Part shown: positions 27,071 through 35,312 of the stretch, one piece after another | Layout of the letters: each line of letters opens with the position of its first letter | Position numbering within the stretch: the stretch's first letter is position 1 | NCBI RefSeq assembly: GCF_035690525.1 | Contig: NZ_DASSKM010000044.1 | Coordinates: 1 to 43,358, forward strand | Source of the DNA: Salinisphaera sp035690525 | GTDB lineage: Bacteria; Pseudomonadota; Gammaproteobacteria; Nevskiales; Salinisphaeraceae | Reading direction: 5' to 3' | Length of the DNA stretch: 43,358 bases | The notes under the pieces: generated by a model | The model's input: only the letters and a program-made list of their open reading frames with translations | The model's database searches: none | Told to the model about the DNA's origin: nothing | Translations under genes and position numbers: made by a program

Positions 27071-28375
27071 TCAGTGCAGCTTCAGCCGCGGCCGCAGTAC
27101 ATTGTTGATGCCGTCCACGATCGCCTTGAGCGCGGTCTTGAACACGCCGTGGATGGCGCGCTGGTGCATGCGGTACAGCGAGACATAGAACATCTTGGCC
27201 AGCTTGCCCTCGATGAACAGGCCGCGGCCGGCCGTGCGCCCGCGCATTAAATTGCCTACGGCGTCGAAGTGCGCCAGCGAGATCAGCGAGCCGAAATCGC
27301 GGTACTTGAAGGGCTTTAGCGACTTGCCCTCGATCGTCGCGATCAGGTTGCGGTAGACGGTAGTCGCCATCTGATGCGCCGACTGGGCCCGAGGGGGCAC
27401 CCACTTGTCCTCGCCCATCGGGCAGGCCGCGCAGTCGCCGATGGCGAAAATGCGTTCGTCGTCGATGCTGGCCAGCGTATTGCCGACCTGGATCTGATGA
27501 TTGGGCCGCGTGGTCAGGCCCAGCGCCGAGAGCAGCGACGCGCCGCGCACGCCGGCCGCCCAGACGGTCAGGTCGGCGTCGATACGATCGCCGGCCTTGG
27601 TCAGAAAACCGGCACCGTCGGCCTGGGTGATCATGGTCTCGGTATGAATCGTCACGCCGAGCTTGTTCAACTGCCCGAACACCGACGTGCCGATGCGCTC
27701 GGGTAGCGCCGGCAGAAGCCCGGGGGCGGCCTCGATCAGATGCACGTCGAGTTGCTCGCGATCGATCTTCGAGTAGCCGTAGGAGGACAGCATCTCGGTG
27801 GCCGACAACAGCTCGGCCGACAACTCCACCCCGGTCGCGCCGCCGCCCACGATCGCGATCGACAGCTTCGGCGCATGGCCCGGCCCGCCGTCGCTGTGGC
27901 GCAGGAAGGTATTGAGCAGCGCGCGCCGGAACGTCTCGGCTTGGCGCGTGCTGTCGAGAAAATAACAATGATCGGCCACGCCCGGCGTGCCGAAATCGTT
28001 GGAGACGCTGCCGATCGCCAGCACCAGATAATCGTAGGTCAGCGTGCGCTCGGCCAGAATCTGTTCGCCGTTCTCATCATGGATCGGGGCCAGCCGGATC
28101 GTGCGCGCCTCGCGATCGAGACCCGCCATCGCGCCGAGTTGGTAACGATAACCGTGGGTACGCGCATGCGCCGGATAAGACACTTCATCCAGACTCTGAT
28201 CCAGCGCGCCGGTGGCGACTTCGTGCAACAACGGCTTCCAGATGTGGGTCGGGTTGGCGTCGACCAGCGTGACGCGGGCCTTGCCACGGCGGCCGAGCTT
28301 GCGCCCCAGCCGCGTGACCAGTTCCAGACCGCCGGCGCCGCCGCCGACGACCACGATGCGCGGTGTATCGGACAT
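27071..28375 (-). CDS. ndh: Type II NADH dehydrogenase (NDH-2)
   Basis: The product is 434 residues. It has two nucleotide-binding folds: the FAD site IVVVGGGAGGLELVTRLGRKL at residue 5 onward and the NADH site IAIVGGGATGVELSAELL around 170. It also has DANPTHIWKPLLHEVATGALD, VWAAGVRG, FAIGDCAACP, and a C-terminal amphipathic membrane-binding tail (KMFYVSLYRMHQRAIHGVFKT), all typical of NDH-2. It passes electrons from NADH to quinone at the inner membrane without pumping protons. Start ATG at 28375. A 26-base imperfect palindrome at 28461-28486 lies about 85 bases upstream, between this gene and the OPT transporter. Confidence 0.92.
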   Translation of the reverse strand: MSDTPRIVVVGGGAGGLELVTRLGRKLGRRGKARVTLVDANPTHIWKPLLHEVATGALDQSLDEVSYPAHARTHGYRYQLGAMAGLDREARTIRLAPIHDENGEQILAERTLTYDYLVLAIGSVSNDFGTPGVADHCYFLDSTRQAETFRRALLNTFLRHSDGGPGHAPKLSIAIVGGGATGVELSAELLSATEMLSSYGYSKIDREQLDVHLIEAAPGLLPALPERIGTSVFGQLNKLGVTIHTETMITQADGAGFLTKAGDRIDADLTVWAAGVRGASLLSALGLTTRPNHQIQVGNTLASIDDERIFAIGDCAACPMGEDKWVPPRAQSAHQMATTVYRNLIATIEGKSLKPFKYRDFGSLISLAHFDAVGNLMRGRTAGRGLFIEGKLAKMFYVSLYRMHQRAIHGVFKTALKAIVDGINNVLRPRLKLH

Positions 28376-28460
28376 ATCGATGTCGTTTCCTGATGGCCGG
28401 CCGCGACGCGCGCGCCGGCAGAACCAAGCCCCGATTACTTTCCAGTGACCGGCAGCCCAT

Positions 28461-28486
28461 GCGCATCATACTTTAGTATTATGCGC
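28461..28486. promoter_or_regulatory. Imperfect palindrome between OPT gene and ndh
   Basis: Arms gcgcatcatac (28461-28471) and gtattatgcgc (28476-28486) are complementary except for one pair, around a 4-base centre. The right end touches the last base of the OPT stop codon. It could be an operator for ndh or a stem-loop at the OPT mRNA end. There is no T tract, so it is not a typical intrinsic terminator. Confidence 0.45.
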
Positions 28487-30438
28487 TAGTCGCGTACGCG
28501 CCGCATGGTGGCCCGGTACAACAGCGCGGTGACGGCGAAGAACACGATCATGCCGAGAATCAGCGCGATCGGAGCGAAGCCCGGCCCGACCACCGCCAGC
28601 GGCGAATCGGCGCCGCTGCCCGCCACGATACCGGCAAAAACGACACCGAACAGACTTTCGCCGACGATCATGCCGGTCGCGGTGAGCACGCCCAGCCGCT
28701 TGGCGAACTCCGTATTCGTGCGACGGGCCGCCCAGCCGTCGTAGCAACGCCCGATCACCGCGCCGAGCACCACCGCCAGTGTGACCGCCATGGGCAGATA
28801 CACGCCGATGCCGATCGCCAGCGGCGGCAGGCGCATACGACCGGTATAGGCCAATATTTCATCGACGATCACGGCGAGCGCGCCGATAACCGCGCCCGGC
28901 CCGATCATGCCCCAGTTGAGATCGCCGCCGAGCACGCCCTCGGCCAGCGAGGAAATGAGCGCGGCCTGCGGCGCCGGCAATGCGTTGGCGGTCGCGTTGG
29001 CCGCGCCGGCGAAGCCGAAAGCGGCGTTGAGCAGTTCCATCACCGGCGGGATCACCAACGAACCGAAAGCCACGCCGAACACCAGCGCGACCTGCTGCTT
29101 CCAGGGGGTCGCCCCCACCAGCTGACCGGTCTTGAGATCCTGCAGATTGTCGTTGGAGATGGCCGCCACGCCGAATACGACGCCGGTCACGATCAGGGCG
29201 TAGGCCACCAGCGCCTGGGTGGTCGCCGGCGGCTGATCGCGGCCGAACAGGGCCACCAGCAGCAGCGAGGCCGCCACGATCGACAGAATGCCGATGCCCG
29301 AGATCGGGCTGTTCGACGAGCCGATCAACCCGGCCATATAACCCGACACGGCGGCGATGATCAGCCCCGCCACCACCACGAAAATCAGCGAGCCGGCGAT
29401 CAGGATCGCGGCCGACGAGGCCAGCGCGCCACCGGCGATCAGCGCGCCGAACAGGATGCCGATCGGCACCAGCGTGGCCAGCGCGACCGCGCCGACGATG
29501 CCGATCGGCATATCGCGTTCTTGCACCGGGCGCGCGTCGCCGGCTCGTGCGGCGGAAGCCGCCAGCGCCGACCGGATGCCGGCGATCACCGGCCCGATGA
29601 TGCGCAGCAGCGTCCAGATCGCGGCCACGCCGATCACCCCGGCGCCGAGAAAACGCACGTCGGCGGAAAACACCGCGTGGGCCGCCTGTTCGGCCGAGCC
29701 GGGCACGACGCTGATCGCGCTCAGGATCGGCAACGCGATCCACCAGCCGATCGCCAGCCCCACCAACATCGCCATGCCGACCGACAGCCCCACCAGATGC
29801 CCGGCGCCGAGAAGCGCGAACGACAGGCTGCCCGAGATCCCGGTCACGCCGCCGGCGCCGGTACGAAACCATAGCGCGACCGTACCCACGACCAGCTTCA
29901 TCTGGACCGCCAGCGCGAACGCCGCCGAAGCCAGGCCGTTGACCACGATCACGGCGAGGCCGGCGGCGCTCTCGGCCGCGCCTTCGCGCGAGCCGGCGCC
30001 GACCTTGAGCACTTCGGCCGCCGCCCGGCCTTCCGGATACGGCAGATCGGCATCCACCACCAGCGCCCGGCGCAGCGGCACCGAAAACATCACGCCGAGC
30101 ACGCCGCCGGTCGCACAGATCACCGCCGTGGTGACGAAATCGAAACCCTGCCACCAGCCGATCATGACCAGACCGGGCAGCACGAAGATGATCGCGGACA
30201 GCGTGCCGGCGGCCGAGGCCACCGTCTGCACGATGTTGTTCTCCAGGATCGTCGAGTCGGAAAAGACACGCAGCACGGCCATGGAGATCACCGCGGCCGG
30301 GATCGAGGTCGCGAACGTCAGCCCGACCTTGAGCCCGAGATAGACGTTGGCGGTGGTGAAGAAAAAGGTGATAAGGCCGCCGAGAATAATGCCCCGTACG
30401 CTCAGCTCGGTCCCACCCTGATTGACGCGACGACTCAC
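28486..30438 (-). CDS. OPT-family oligopeptide/metal-chelate transporter
   Basis: The product is 650 residues with about 15 hydrophobic segments. The family's opening pattern ELSVRGIILGGLITFFFTTANVYLGLKVGL is followed by DLPYPEGRAAAEVLKVG (residues about 130-146), the GSSNSPISGIGI segment, and NDNLQDLKTGQLVGATPWKQQ. These are hallmarks of bacterial OPT proteins, proton-coupled importers of oligopeptides or metal chelates; the substrate cannot be deduced. The start is a GTG at 30438 with a G-rich stretch upstream. It is the only transporter of its kind here and seems monocistronic, with 123 bases before the small membrane gene upstream. Confidence 0.9.
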   Translation of the reverse strand: MSRRVNQGGTELSVRGIILGGLITFFFTTANVYLGLKVGLTFATSIPAAVISMAVLRVFSDSTILENNIVQTVASAAGTLSAIIFVLPGLVMIGWWQGFDFVTTAVICATGGVLGVMFSVPLRRALVVDADLPYPEGRAAAEVLKVGAGSREGAAESAAGLAVIVVNGLASAAFALAVQMKLVVGTVALWFRTGAGGVTGISGSLSFALLGAGHLVGLSVGMAMLVGLAIGWWIALPILSAISVVPGSAEQAAHAVFSADVRFLGAGVIGVAAIWTLLRIIGPVIAGIRSALAASAARAGDARPVQERDMPIGIVGAVALATLVPIGILFGALIAGGALASSAAILIAGSLIFVVVAGLIIAAVSGYMAGLIGSSNSPISGIGILSIVAASLLLVALFGRDQPPATTQALVAYALIVTGVVFGVAAISNDNLQDLKTGQLVGATPWKQQVALVFGVAFGSLVIPPVMELLNAAFGFAGAANATANALPAPQAALISSLAEGVLGGDLNWGMIGPGAVIGALAVIVDEILAYTGRMRLPPLAIGIGVYLPMAVTLAVVLGAVIGRCYDGWAARRTNTEFAKRLGVLTATGMIVGESLFGVVFAGIVAGSGADSPLAVVGPGFAPIALILGMIVFFAVTALLYRATMRRVRD

Positions 30439-30561
30439 TTGCCCCCCCGGAATCGTTGTTCCATGCGCCGTGACGGCGCGACGGGCGACAGTGTAGCGCG
30501 CTTACCCCCGCGCTATGCTAGCGCGGCTTAAGCGTCGCGCCGTCGACGCTGCGGCCGCCGA

Positions 30562-30813
30562 TCAGATCGAGCCGTGCAGAAAATAAAAAAGCACGGTGCA
30601 CTGCCCGATGGTCAAACACACGATCAAACCGACCCCGAGACATATTTGCCGCTGCGCCCGCCGGCTGATTTCGGCATCGAGCGGCGCCGGACCGGCGTCA
30701 ACGGCCAACTCGCGCCGTGCCGGCATGATTAAATTAAGGAATATGGCGACGATCAGCGGTAAATAAGCGAGCGTCGATAAAAACAGCAATCCCAAGGACA
30801 GTTCCTCAACCAT
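30562..30813 (-). CDS. Small two-helix membrane protein, unknown
   Basis: The product is 83 residues from ATG 30813; a TTG five codons earlier is also possible. There are two hydrophobic segments (about residues 6-28 and 58-78) joined by a short polar loop containing RRELAVDAG and SRRAQRQICLG. I do not recognise a family. No strong ribosome-binding site is visible, which lowers confidence. It lies on the same strand as the upstream betaine-binding-protein gene, 157 bases downstream of it, and before the OPT gene. Confidence 0.5.
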   Translation of the reverse strand: MVEELSLGLLFLSTLAYLPLIVAIFLNLIMPARRELAVDAGPAPLDAEISRRAQRQICLGVGLIVCLTIGQCTVLFYFLHGSI

Positions 30814-30970
30814 GAACCGGATGAGCAACTAACCAGACTTTGTCATGCGGGGCAACGATCCATCGTTGCAATGCTCAATCCGCCGTTGGGATATGCTTCA
30901 ATAATGCATTATCACCGCTACGCACCGCGCCGGTAGCGCGCCCGACCGGACACGGCCGGACGCGCGCCTC

Positions 30971-31849
30971 TTAGGCGTTACCGCCCAGCCACGATTTCAC
31001 GAGCTTGGGATGCTGCTCGATGAAGTGCTTGGCCGCGATGTCGTACGACGTCTTGTTGGCCTCGGCCAGCATGGCGTTGACTTGGTCCAGCGTGAAATGC
31101 ATACGCGAGAAGAACGCCGCGATCTTCGGCCGGTTCTTCTTGATCGACGGGTTGGCAATAATATTGACGTGTTCCTCGCCGCCCAGCGCCTTCTGCGGGT
31201 CCTTGAGATAGCGCAGATCGAAGCGTTCCCATATCCAGTGCGGGCTCCAGGCCGTGACCACGATCCATTCGTGGTTATCGATCGCGCGCTTGAGCGCGGC
31301 GGTCATCGCCGGCCCGCTGGCGGTGATCAGACGGAGATCGTCCAGGCCGTAGCTCTTCATCGCCTTGTGCGATAGCTGCATTTCACCGGCGCCGGCCGAA
31401 ATACCCTGAATCCGGCCGTCGAGCTTGTCCACCACCTCCGGCTTTTTCAGATCCGTGATGCTATTGAGCTTATCCTTGGGTACATAGCTCGGTACCGCCC
31501 AGCCCAGGCGGGCGCCGTTGTATATCGTGCCCAGGGTGTCCACCTTATCTTTGACCCGTTCCATGTAATCGGCATGGGTCTTGGGCAGCCAAGCCGCCAG
31601 GAACAGGCTGTTGTCGTTGTGCGCCGTGCCGAGGAAGGAGACCCCGACCGATACCGTTTTAAGCTCGACTTGGGTGTCGTAGTGCTGCTCGATCAAATCG
31701 CGGGCGACGCGGCTGAAGGCTTCGTCGCCGGCGTAGTTGTCGGTATAGATGGTGATCGGCGCATTTGCCGCCAGGGCGGTGCCGGTGGCGCAAAACGCAA
31801 CCAGCAGAGTCGCGGCGAACCCCCGTGCGCCGCGCGATAGAATCTTCAT
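30971..31849 (-). CDS. Glycine betaine/choline-type ABC substrate-binding protein (OpuAC/ProX-like)
   Basis: The product is 292 residues. A cleavable signal peptide (FAATLLVAFCATGTALAANA) is followed by the OpuAC domain: ITIYTDNYAGDEAFSRVARDLIEQHY, LFLAAWLPKTHADYM, TAWSPHWIWERFDLRYLKDP (Trp and Tyr residues typical of quaternary-ammonium cages) and MHFTLDQVNAMLAEANK. It should bind betaine- or choline-like osmolytes in the periplasm. Start ATG at 31849 with aagga 10 bases upstream. No cognate permease or ATPase is next to it, so it is an orphan binding protein in this window. It is divergent from asd. Confidence 0.85.
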   Translation of the reverse strand: MKILSRGARGFAATLLVAFCATGTALAANAPITIYTDNYAGDEAFSRVARDLIEQHYDTQVELKTVSVGVSFLGTAHNDNSLFLAAWLPKTHADYMERVKDKVDTLGTIYNGARLGWAVPSYVPKDKLNSITDLKKPEVVDKLDGRIQGISAGAGEMQLSHKAMKSYGLDDLRLITASGPAMTAALKRAIDNHEWIVVTAWSPHWIWERFDLRYLKDPQKALGGEEHVNIIANPSIKKNRPKIAAFFSRMHFTLDQVNAMLAEANKTSYDIAAKHFIEQHPKLVKSWLGGNA

Positions 31850-31963
31850 AATGTTGTGATCCTTGAGTACAAGCGAACGGGTAGCATGGCCAGCCCCGGC
31901 GCCGGATGCAATGCGCTAAAATAAGCGGCCATGAACCAACCCGACGACGCTCGAGGTAATGTT

Positions 31964-33082
31964 ATGTTGAAAGTCGGTTTCGTGGGCTGGCGCGGCATGG
32001 TGGGCTCGGTGCTCATGCAGCGCATGCTGGCCGACAACGACTACGAAGGGCTGGAACCGGTCTTCTTTTCCACCTCCCAGGCCGGGCAACCCGGCCCGGA
32101 TATCGGCCGCGACGTACCGGCCTTGGCGGATGCCAAGGACATCGACGCGCTGGCCGCGATGGACGTGATCGTGACCTGCCAGGGCGGCGATTACACCGCC
32201 GAGGTCTATCAGCCCCTGCGCGATGCCGGCTGGGACGGCTACTGGATCGACGCCGCCAGCAAGCTGCGCATGGCCGCCGATACCACCATCGTGCTCGATC
32301 CGGTCAATCGCCACGTCATCGACGCCGAATTGGAGCGTGGCACCAAGACCTTTTGCGGCGGCAACTGCACGGTCAGCCTCATGCTCATGGGCCTGGGCGC
32401 GCTGTTCGAGCACGACCTGATCGAATGGATGTCGGCGATGACCTATCAGGCCGCTTCCGGCTCCGGTGCTCAGCACATGCGCGAACTGATCAACCAGATG
32501 GGCGCGCTGCATACGTCGGTGAAGTCCCAGCTCGACACGCCCGCCTCGGCGATCCTGGATATCGATCGCGATGTGACCGCGGCCATGCGCGACGCCGCGT
32601 TTCCGGTCGAACACTTCGGTTATCCGTTGGCCGGCTCGGCTCTGCCGTGGATCGATTCGCTGATCGACGAGACCGGCCAGTCCAAAGAGGAATGGAAGGC
32701 CGGCGCCGAGTCCAACAAGATCCTGGGGCGTAGCGAGGCCCCGATCCCCATGGATGGCCTGTGCGTGCGCATCGGCTCCATGCGCTGCCACGCCCAGGCG
32801 TTCACCATCAAGCTGAAAAAGGATGTGCCGACCGACGAGATCGAGCAGATGCTGGCGGCCCACAACGAGTGGGTGAAGGTGGTGCCGAACAACAAGGACG
32901 ATACGCTCGAGCAGCTCACGGCGGCGGCCGTGTCGGGCACGCTGGCCGTGCCGGTCGGGCGCATCCGCAAGCTGACGATGGGCCCCGAGTATCTGACCGC
33001 CTACACCGTGGGCGATCAGTTGCTCTGGGGCGCCGCCGAGCCGCTCAAGCGCATGCTGGCGATTATCCGCGGCCAGCTCTAG
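31964..33082 (+). CDS. asd: Aspartate-semialdehyde dehydrogenase
   Basis: The product is 372 residues, of the E. coli type. I start at ATG 31964, preceded by gaggt at 7 bases, because it gives the classic N-terminus MLKVGFVGWRGMVGSVLMQR; an in-frame ATG at 31931 would add 11 residues. VFFSTSQAGQ, WIDAASKLRM, active-site C135 (GGNCTVSLM), SAMTYQAASGSGAQHMRELI and the His region CVRIGSMRCHAQAFTIKLK are all present. The enzyme reduces aspartyl phosphate to the semialdehyde on the path to lysine, threonine, methionine and diaminopimelate. It stands alone, with the FNT gene downstream after 55 bases. Confidence 0.95.
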   Translation: MLKVGFVGWRGMVGSVLMQRMLADNDYEGLEPVFFSTSQAGQPGPDIGRDVPALADAKDIDALAAMDVIVTCQGGDYTAEVYQPLRDAGWDGYWIDAASKLRMAADTTIVLDPVNRHVIDAELERGTKTFCGGNCTVSLMLMGLGALFEHDLIEWMSAMTYQAASGSGAQHMRELINQMGALHTSVKSQLDTPASAILDIDRDVTAAMRDAAFPVEHFGYPLAGSALPWIDSLIDETGQSKEEWKAGAESNKILGRSEAPIPMDGLCVRIGSMRCHAQAFTIKLKKDVPTDEIEQMLAAHNEWVKVVPNNKDDTLEQLTAAAVSGTLAVPVGRIRKLTMGPEYLTAYTVGDQLLWGAAEPLKRMLAIIRGQL

Positions 33083-33137
33083 CCTGCCACCGCGGCGTAA
33101 AGTCTAGACCCGCGGTCCGTAGCAATACGGGCTCGCA

Positions 33138-33983
33138 ATGGAACAAGGAATAGCCGACCATCACGGTTTGGCCCGCTCGTTGTTTTGCATGGCATCCAGG
33201 AAAGAGCCCCAAGCCGAGAGCCGCGCGCGCCTATCCGCGCCTGAGGTGTATCAAAAAATCCGCGCCGAAGGCGAAGAGGAGCTGGCGCGGCCCAACGCCT
33301 CGCTGTGGTGGTCCGGCGTAGGCGCGGGCTTCGCGGTGGCCGCATCGGTGGTCGCCGAGACCGCCCTGCACGACAAGCTGCCCGACAGCGGCTGGCGGCC
33401 GTTCATCGAAAGTTTTGGCTACAGCGTCGGCTTCGTCATCGTCATTATCGGCCGCATCCAGCTGTTCACCGAAAACACCATCACCCCCATCCTGCCGCTG
33501 ATGGCGGCGCCCAGCAGCAAGCTGTTTTTCAAGACCGTGCGTCTCTGGCTGATCGTATTTTCGGCCAACGTGGTGGGCGCGGTCCTCTCGGCTCTGCTGG
33601 CCTATTACGGCTATTTCACGGTGTCGCAAATGCATTCGGCGATCGCGGTCGCCGAGCCGCTGGCCCATACCGGCTGGCTGCAAATGATGCTCAAGGGCAT
33701 TCCGGCCGGTTTTCTGATTGCTTCGATCGTCTGGATGACGCCCAATTCCCGCGGTTTCGAGATCTGGGTGATCGTGATGGCGACCTATATCATCGCGGTC
33801 GGCGGCTATACCCATGTCGTGGTCGGCTCGGTTGAAGTGTCGATGCTCTTTTTCGCCGGACAAATGAGCCTGTTCAATTCGATTTTCGTATTCCTGATCC
33901 CTGCCTTCATCGGCAACGTGCTCGGCGGGTCGGTGCTGTTTTCGCTGCTGGCCTACGGCCAGGTGCGCCGCGAAATCCACTAA
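33138..33983 (+). CDS. Formate/nitrite transporter family channel (YfdC-like)
   Basis: The product is 281 residues. A hydrophilic N-terminus of about 55 residues (RLSAPEVYQKIRAEGEEELAR) is followed by six membrane helices, with the family loops SVGFVIVIIGRIQLFTENT (LFTENT is typical of YfdC-like FNT proteins) and GYTHVVVGSVE at the second repeat. FNT proteins are pentameric channels for small monovalent anions; the YfdC branch has no firm substrate. The start at ATG 33138 is uncertain, since a later ATG at 33189 is also possible and neither has a good ribosome-binding site. Confidence 0.85.
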   Translation: MEQGIADHHGLARSLFCMASRKEPQAESRARLSAPEVYQKIRAEGEEELARPNASLWWSGVGAGFAVAASVVAETALHDKLPDSGWRPFIESFGYSVGFVIVIIGRIQLFTENTITPILPLMAAPSSKLFFKTVRLWLIVFSANVVGAVLSALLAYYGYFTVSQMHSAIAVAEPLAHTGWLQMMLKGIPAGFLIASIVWMTPNSRGFEIWVIVMATYIIAVGGYTHVVVGSVEVSMLFFAGQMSLFNSIFVFLIPAFIGNVLGGSVLFSLLAYGQVRREIH

Positions 33984-34006
33984 GCCACGAGGCCCGCTCA
34001 ATAAAT

Positions 34007-34335
34007 CTACAGCGACCGCGGTCCGTCGGGCGGCGGAAACAGGCGGTCAAGTTCGCGGTGATCTCGGCCGATAGCGTCACTTCTAGGGCGTCGGCGTTGT
34101 CCGCCACCCGCTCCGGGTGCGAAGCCTTAAGAATCGGGGTGACGTGATCGCGCGCGAGCAACCAGGCCAGCGCCGCCGGGCGAGCGTCATATCCCGCTCG
34201 CGGGCTAACGCCACCAGGCCGTCGTTGTCGATCACCGCCGGCCGATCGAACGGCGAATAAGCCATCATCCCGATGCCCTTGTCCTGCAGCCACGGCAACA
34301 GAGCCCATTCAATGCCGCGTTAGTTGAGGTTGTTG
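34007..34335 (-). pseudogene. Aldo/keto reductase, 3' remnant with frameshifts
   Basis: Three consecutive frames give the C-terminal third of an aldo/keto reductase. First comes RGIEWALLPWLQDKGIGMMAYSPFDRP with an in-frame TAA just before it (34320-34322). After a frameshift near 34190 it reads PAALAWLLARDHVTPILKASHPERVADNADALEVTLSAEI. After a second shift near 34045 (an apparent missing G in the codons for Ala-Glu) it reads DRLFPPPDGPRSL and ends at TAG 34007-34009. The N-terminal two thirds, including the catalytic Tyr/Lys, are absent. It is a decayed gene, flanked by the FNT gene and a lipoprotein gene. Confidence 0.85.
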
Positions 34336-34360
34336 GGTCGCCCTTCGGAGTTCCTCTTTC

Positions 34361-34948
34361 CTAGCTACAACCTTCGACATAATCGACCTGCGGCTGTACG
34401 CCGGCGCGCCAGCGGCTGACTTTACCGTTGGCGCCGACTTCGAACACCAGCACGCCCGTGCCGTCCGGGTTCTCGACGCGCAGGTACTTGCCGCCGGTTT
34501 CGTATTTATGCGGCTGCTCGGTAACGTCCGGATACAGCGCGTGTATCCGCGCAGCGCTCATGCCGACTTTGCCACCGCCCGGCGCCGTCTGTTTCGTCGT
34601 GGCGACATCGTAGCGCACGAATTCGCCGTGCTCGAACATGAAGGCGAAATCAGCCGGCACCTTCACCGATTTCGGCCACAGGTAAAAACACACTCGACTG
34701 TCTTGACCTTGTAATTGACCTTGTAATTGACCTTTCCAAGCCGCGCGGAATGACGCCTCGTCCATGCCGAAACGCATGTCGCCGTAACCGTCGTAGCGCG
34801 CCATCGTCGGCGCCTGTGCCGTGGTCATCATGGATGCTGGCGCAGCGGTTGAGGCAGCCGTGTCGGGCGCCGATCCAGGCGGCGATGCTCCGCAAGCGCC
34901 GAGCGCCAAAATGGCCAGCATCGCCAGCCATACGCGTATCGTTGTCAT
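34361..34948 (-). CDS. Putative lipoprotein, unknown family
   Basis: The product is 195 residues from ATG 34948, which has aaggag 7 bases upstream. A lipoprotein signal ends in lipobox LGAC (AILALGACGAS), followed by an Ala/Ser/Pro/Thr-rich linker (to about residue 45) and a small domain beginning YDGYGDMRFGMDEASFRAAW. The MRFGMDEASFRAAW pattern and GMSAARIHALYPD recall small bacterial secreted proteins in which a weak GM-x(3)-F motif repeats, but I cannot name a family. The QLQGQLQGQ stretch is coded by a perfect 12-bp duplication. It probably faces the periplasm. Confidence 0.75.
   Translation of the reverse strand: MTTIRVWLAMLAILALGACGASPPGSAPDTAASTAAPASMMTTAQAPTMARYDGYGDMRFGMDEASFRAAWKGQLQGQLQGQDSRVCFYLWPKSVKVPADFAFMFEHGEFVRYDVATTKQTAPGGGKVGMSAARIHALYPDVTEQPHKYETGGKYLRVENPDGTGVLVFEVGANGKVSRWRAGVQPQVDYVEGCS
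34709..34732. repeat. 12-bp direct duplication in the lipoprotein gene
   Basis: Two perfect adjacent copies of ttgtaattgacc, preceded by a partial third (34703-34708), encode QLQGQLQGQ on the minus strand. The unit length is again a multiple of three, as in the oppD repeat. Confidence 0.95.
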
Positions 34949-35312
34949 GTCGTGCTCCTTGTTTCGGTGATGTCGACTCAAGCCGGTCTGAAATGCTTTT
35001 CAGACCTTGCCAGCACTGGTCGTAGTCGTCCTGCAGCGAAATCAATGCAACGTGCGCCCCAGCCGCCTCGATGTCTTGCCGATCATTACGATTTATTGTG
35101 CGCAATGCGTTGATCCGGCAAGGCCGGGCGCGGCGAGCCTCGCCACCTGGCTTGCAGGGCGGGTGTAACATGCATTTCGTGATTGGAAATAGCAGGAGTC
35201 CGGAGGCGGCGATCGCGAGGTAATCGACGCCCGCAGACAACGTGCGATGAAGCGTGCTCGCGGCTTGCATGCATAAATTTCCGACATTCCGCATATACAT
35301 CGAGAGTGTTCC
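34949..35312. other. Intergenic region between lipoprotein and threonine aldolase genes
   Basis: These 364 bases lie between divergent genes. I find no convincing gene. A minus-strand frame is open across much of it but has no family features and overlaps the lipoprotein gene. It should contain both promoters. A short GC hairpin (ggcgag/ctcgcc, near 35134-35146) is the only structure noticed. Confidence 0.5.

Noticed and set aside
34650..35300. A 216-codon minus-strand frame overlapping the lipoprotein gene start
   Set aside because: It overlaps the well-supported lipoprotein gene in another frame, and has no family features and no plausible start signal.
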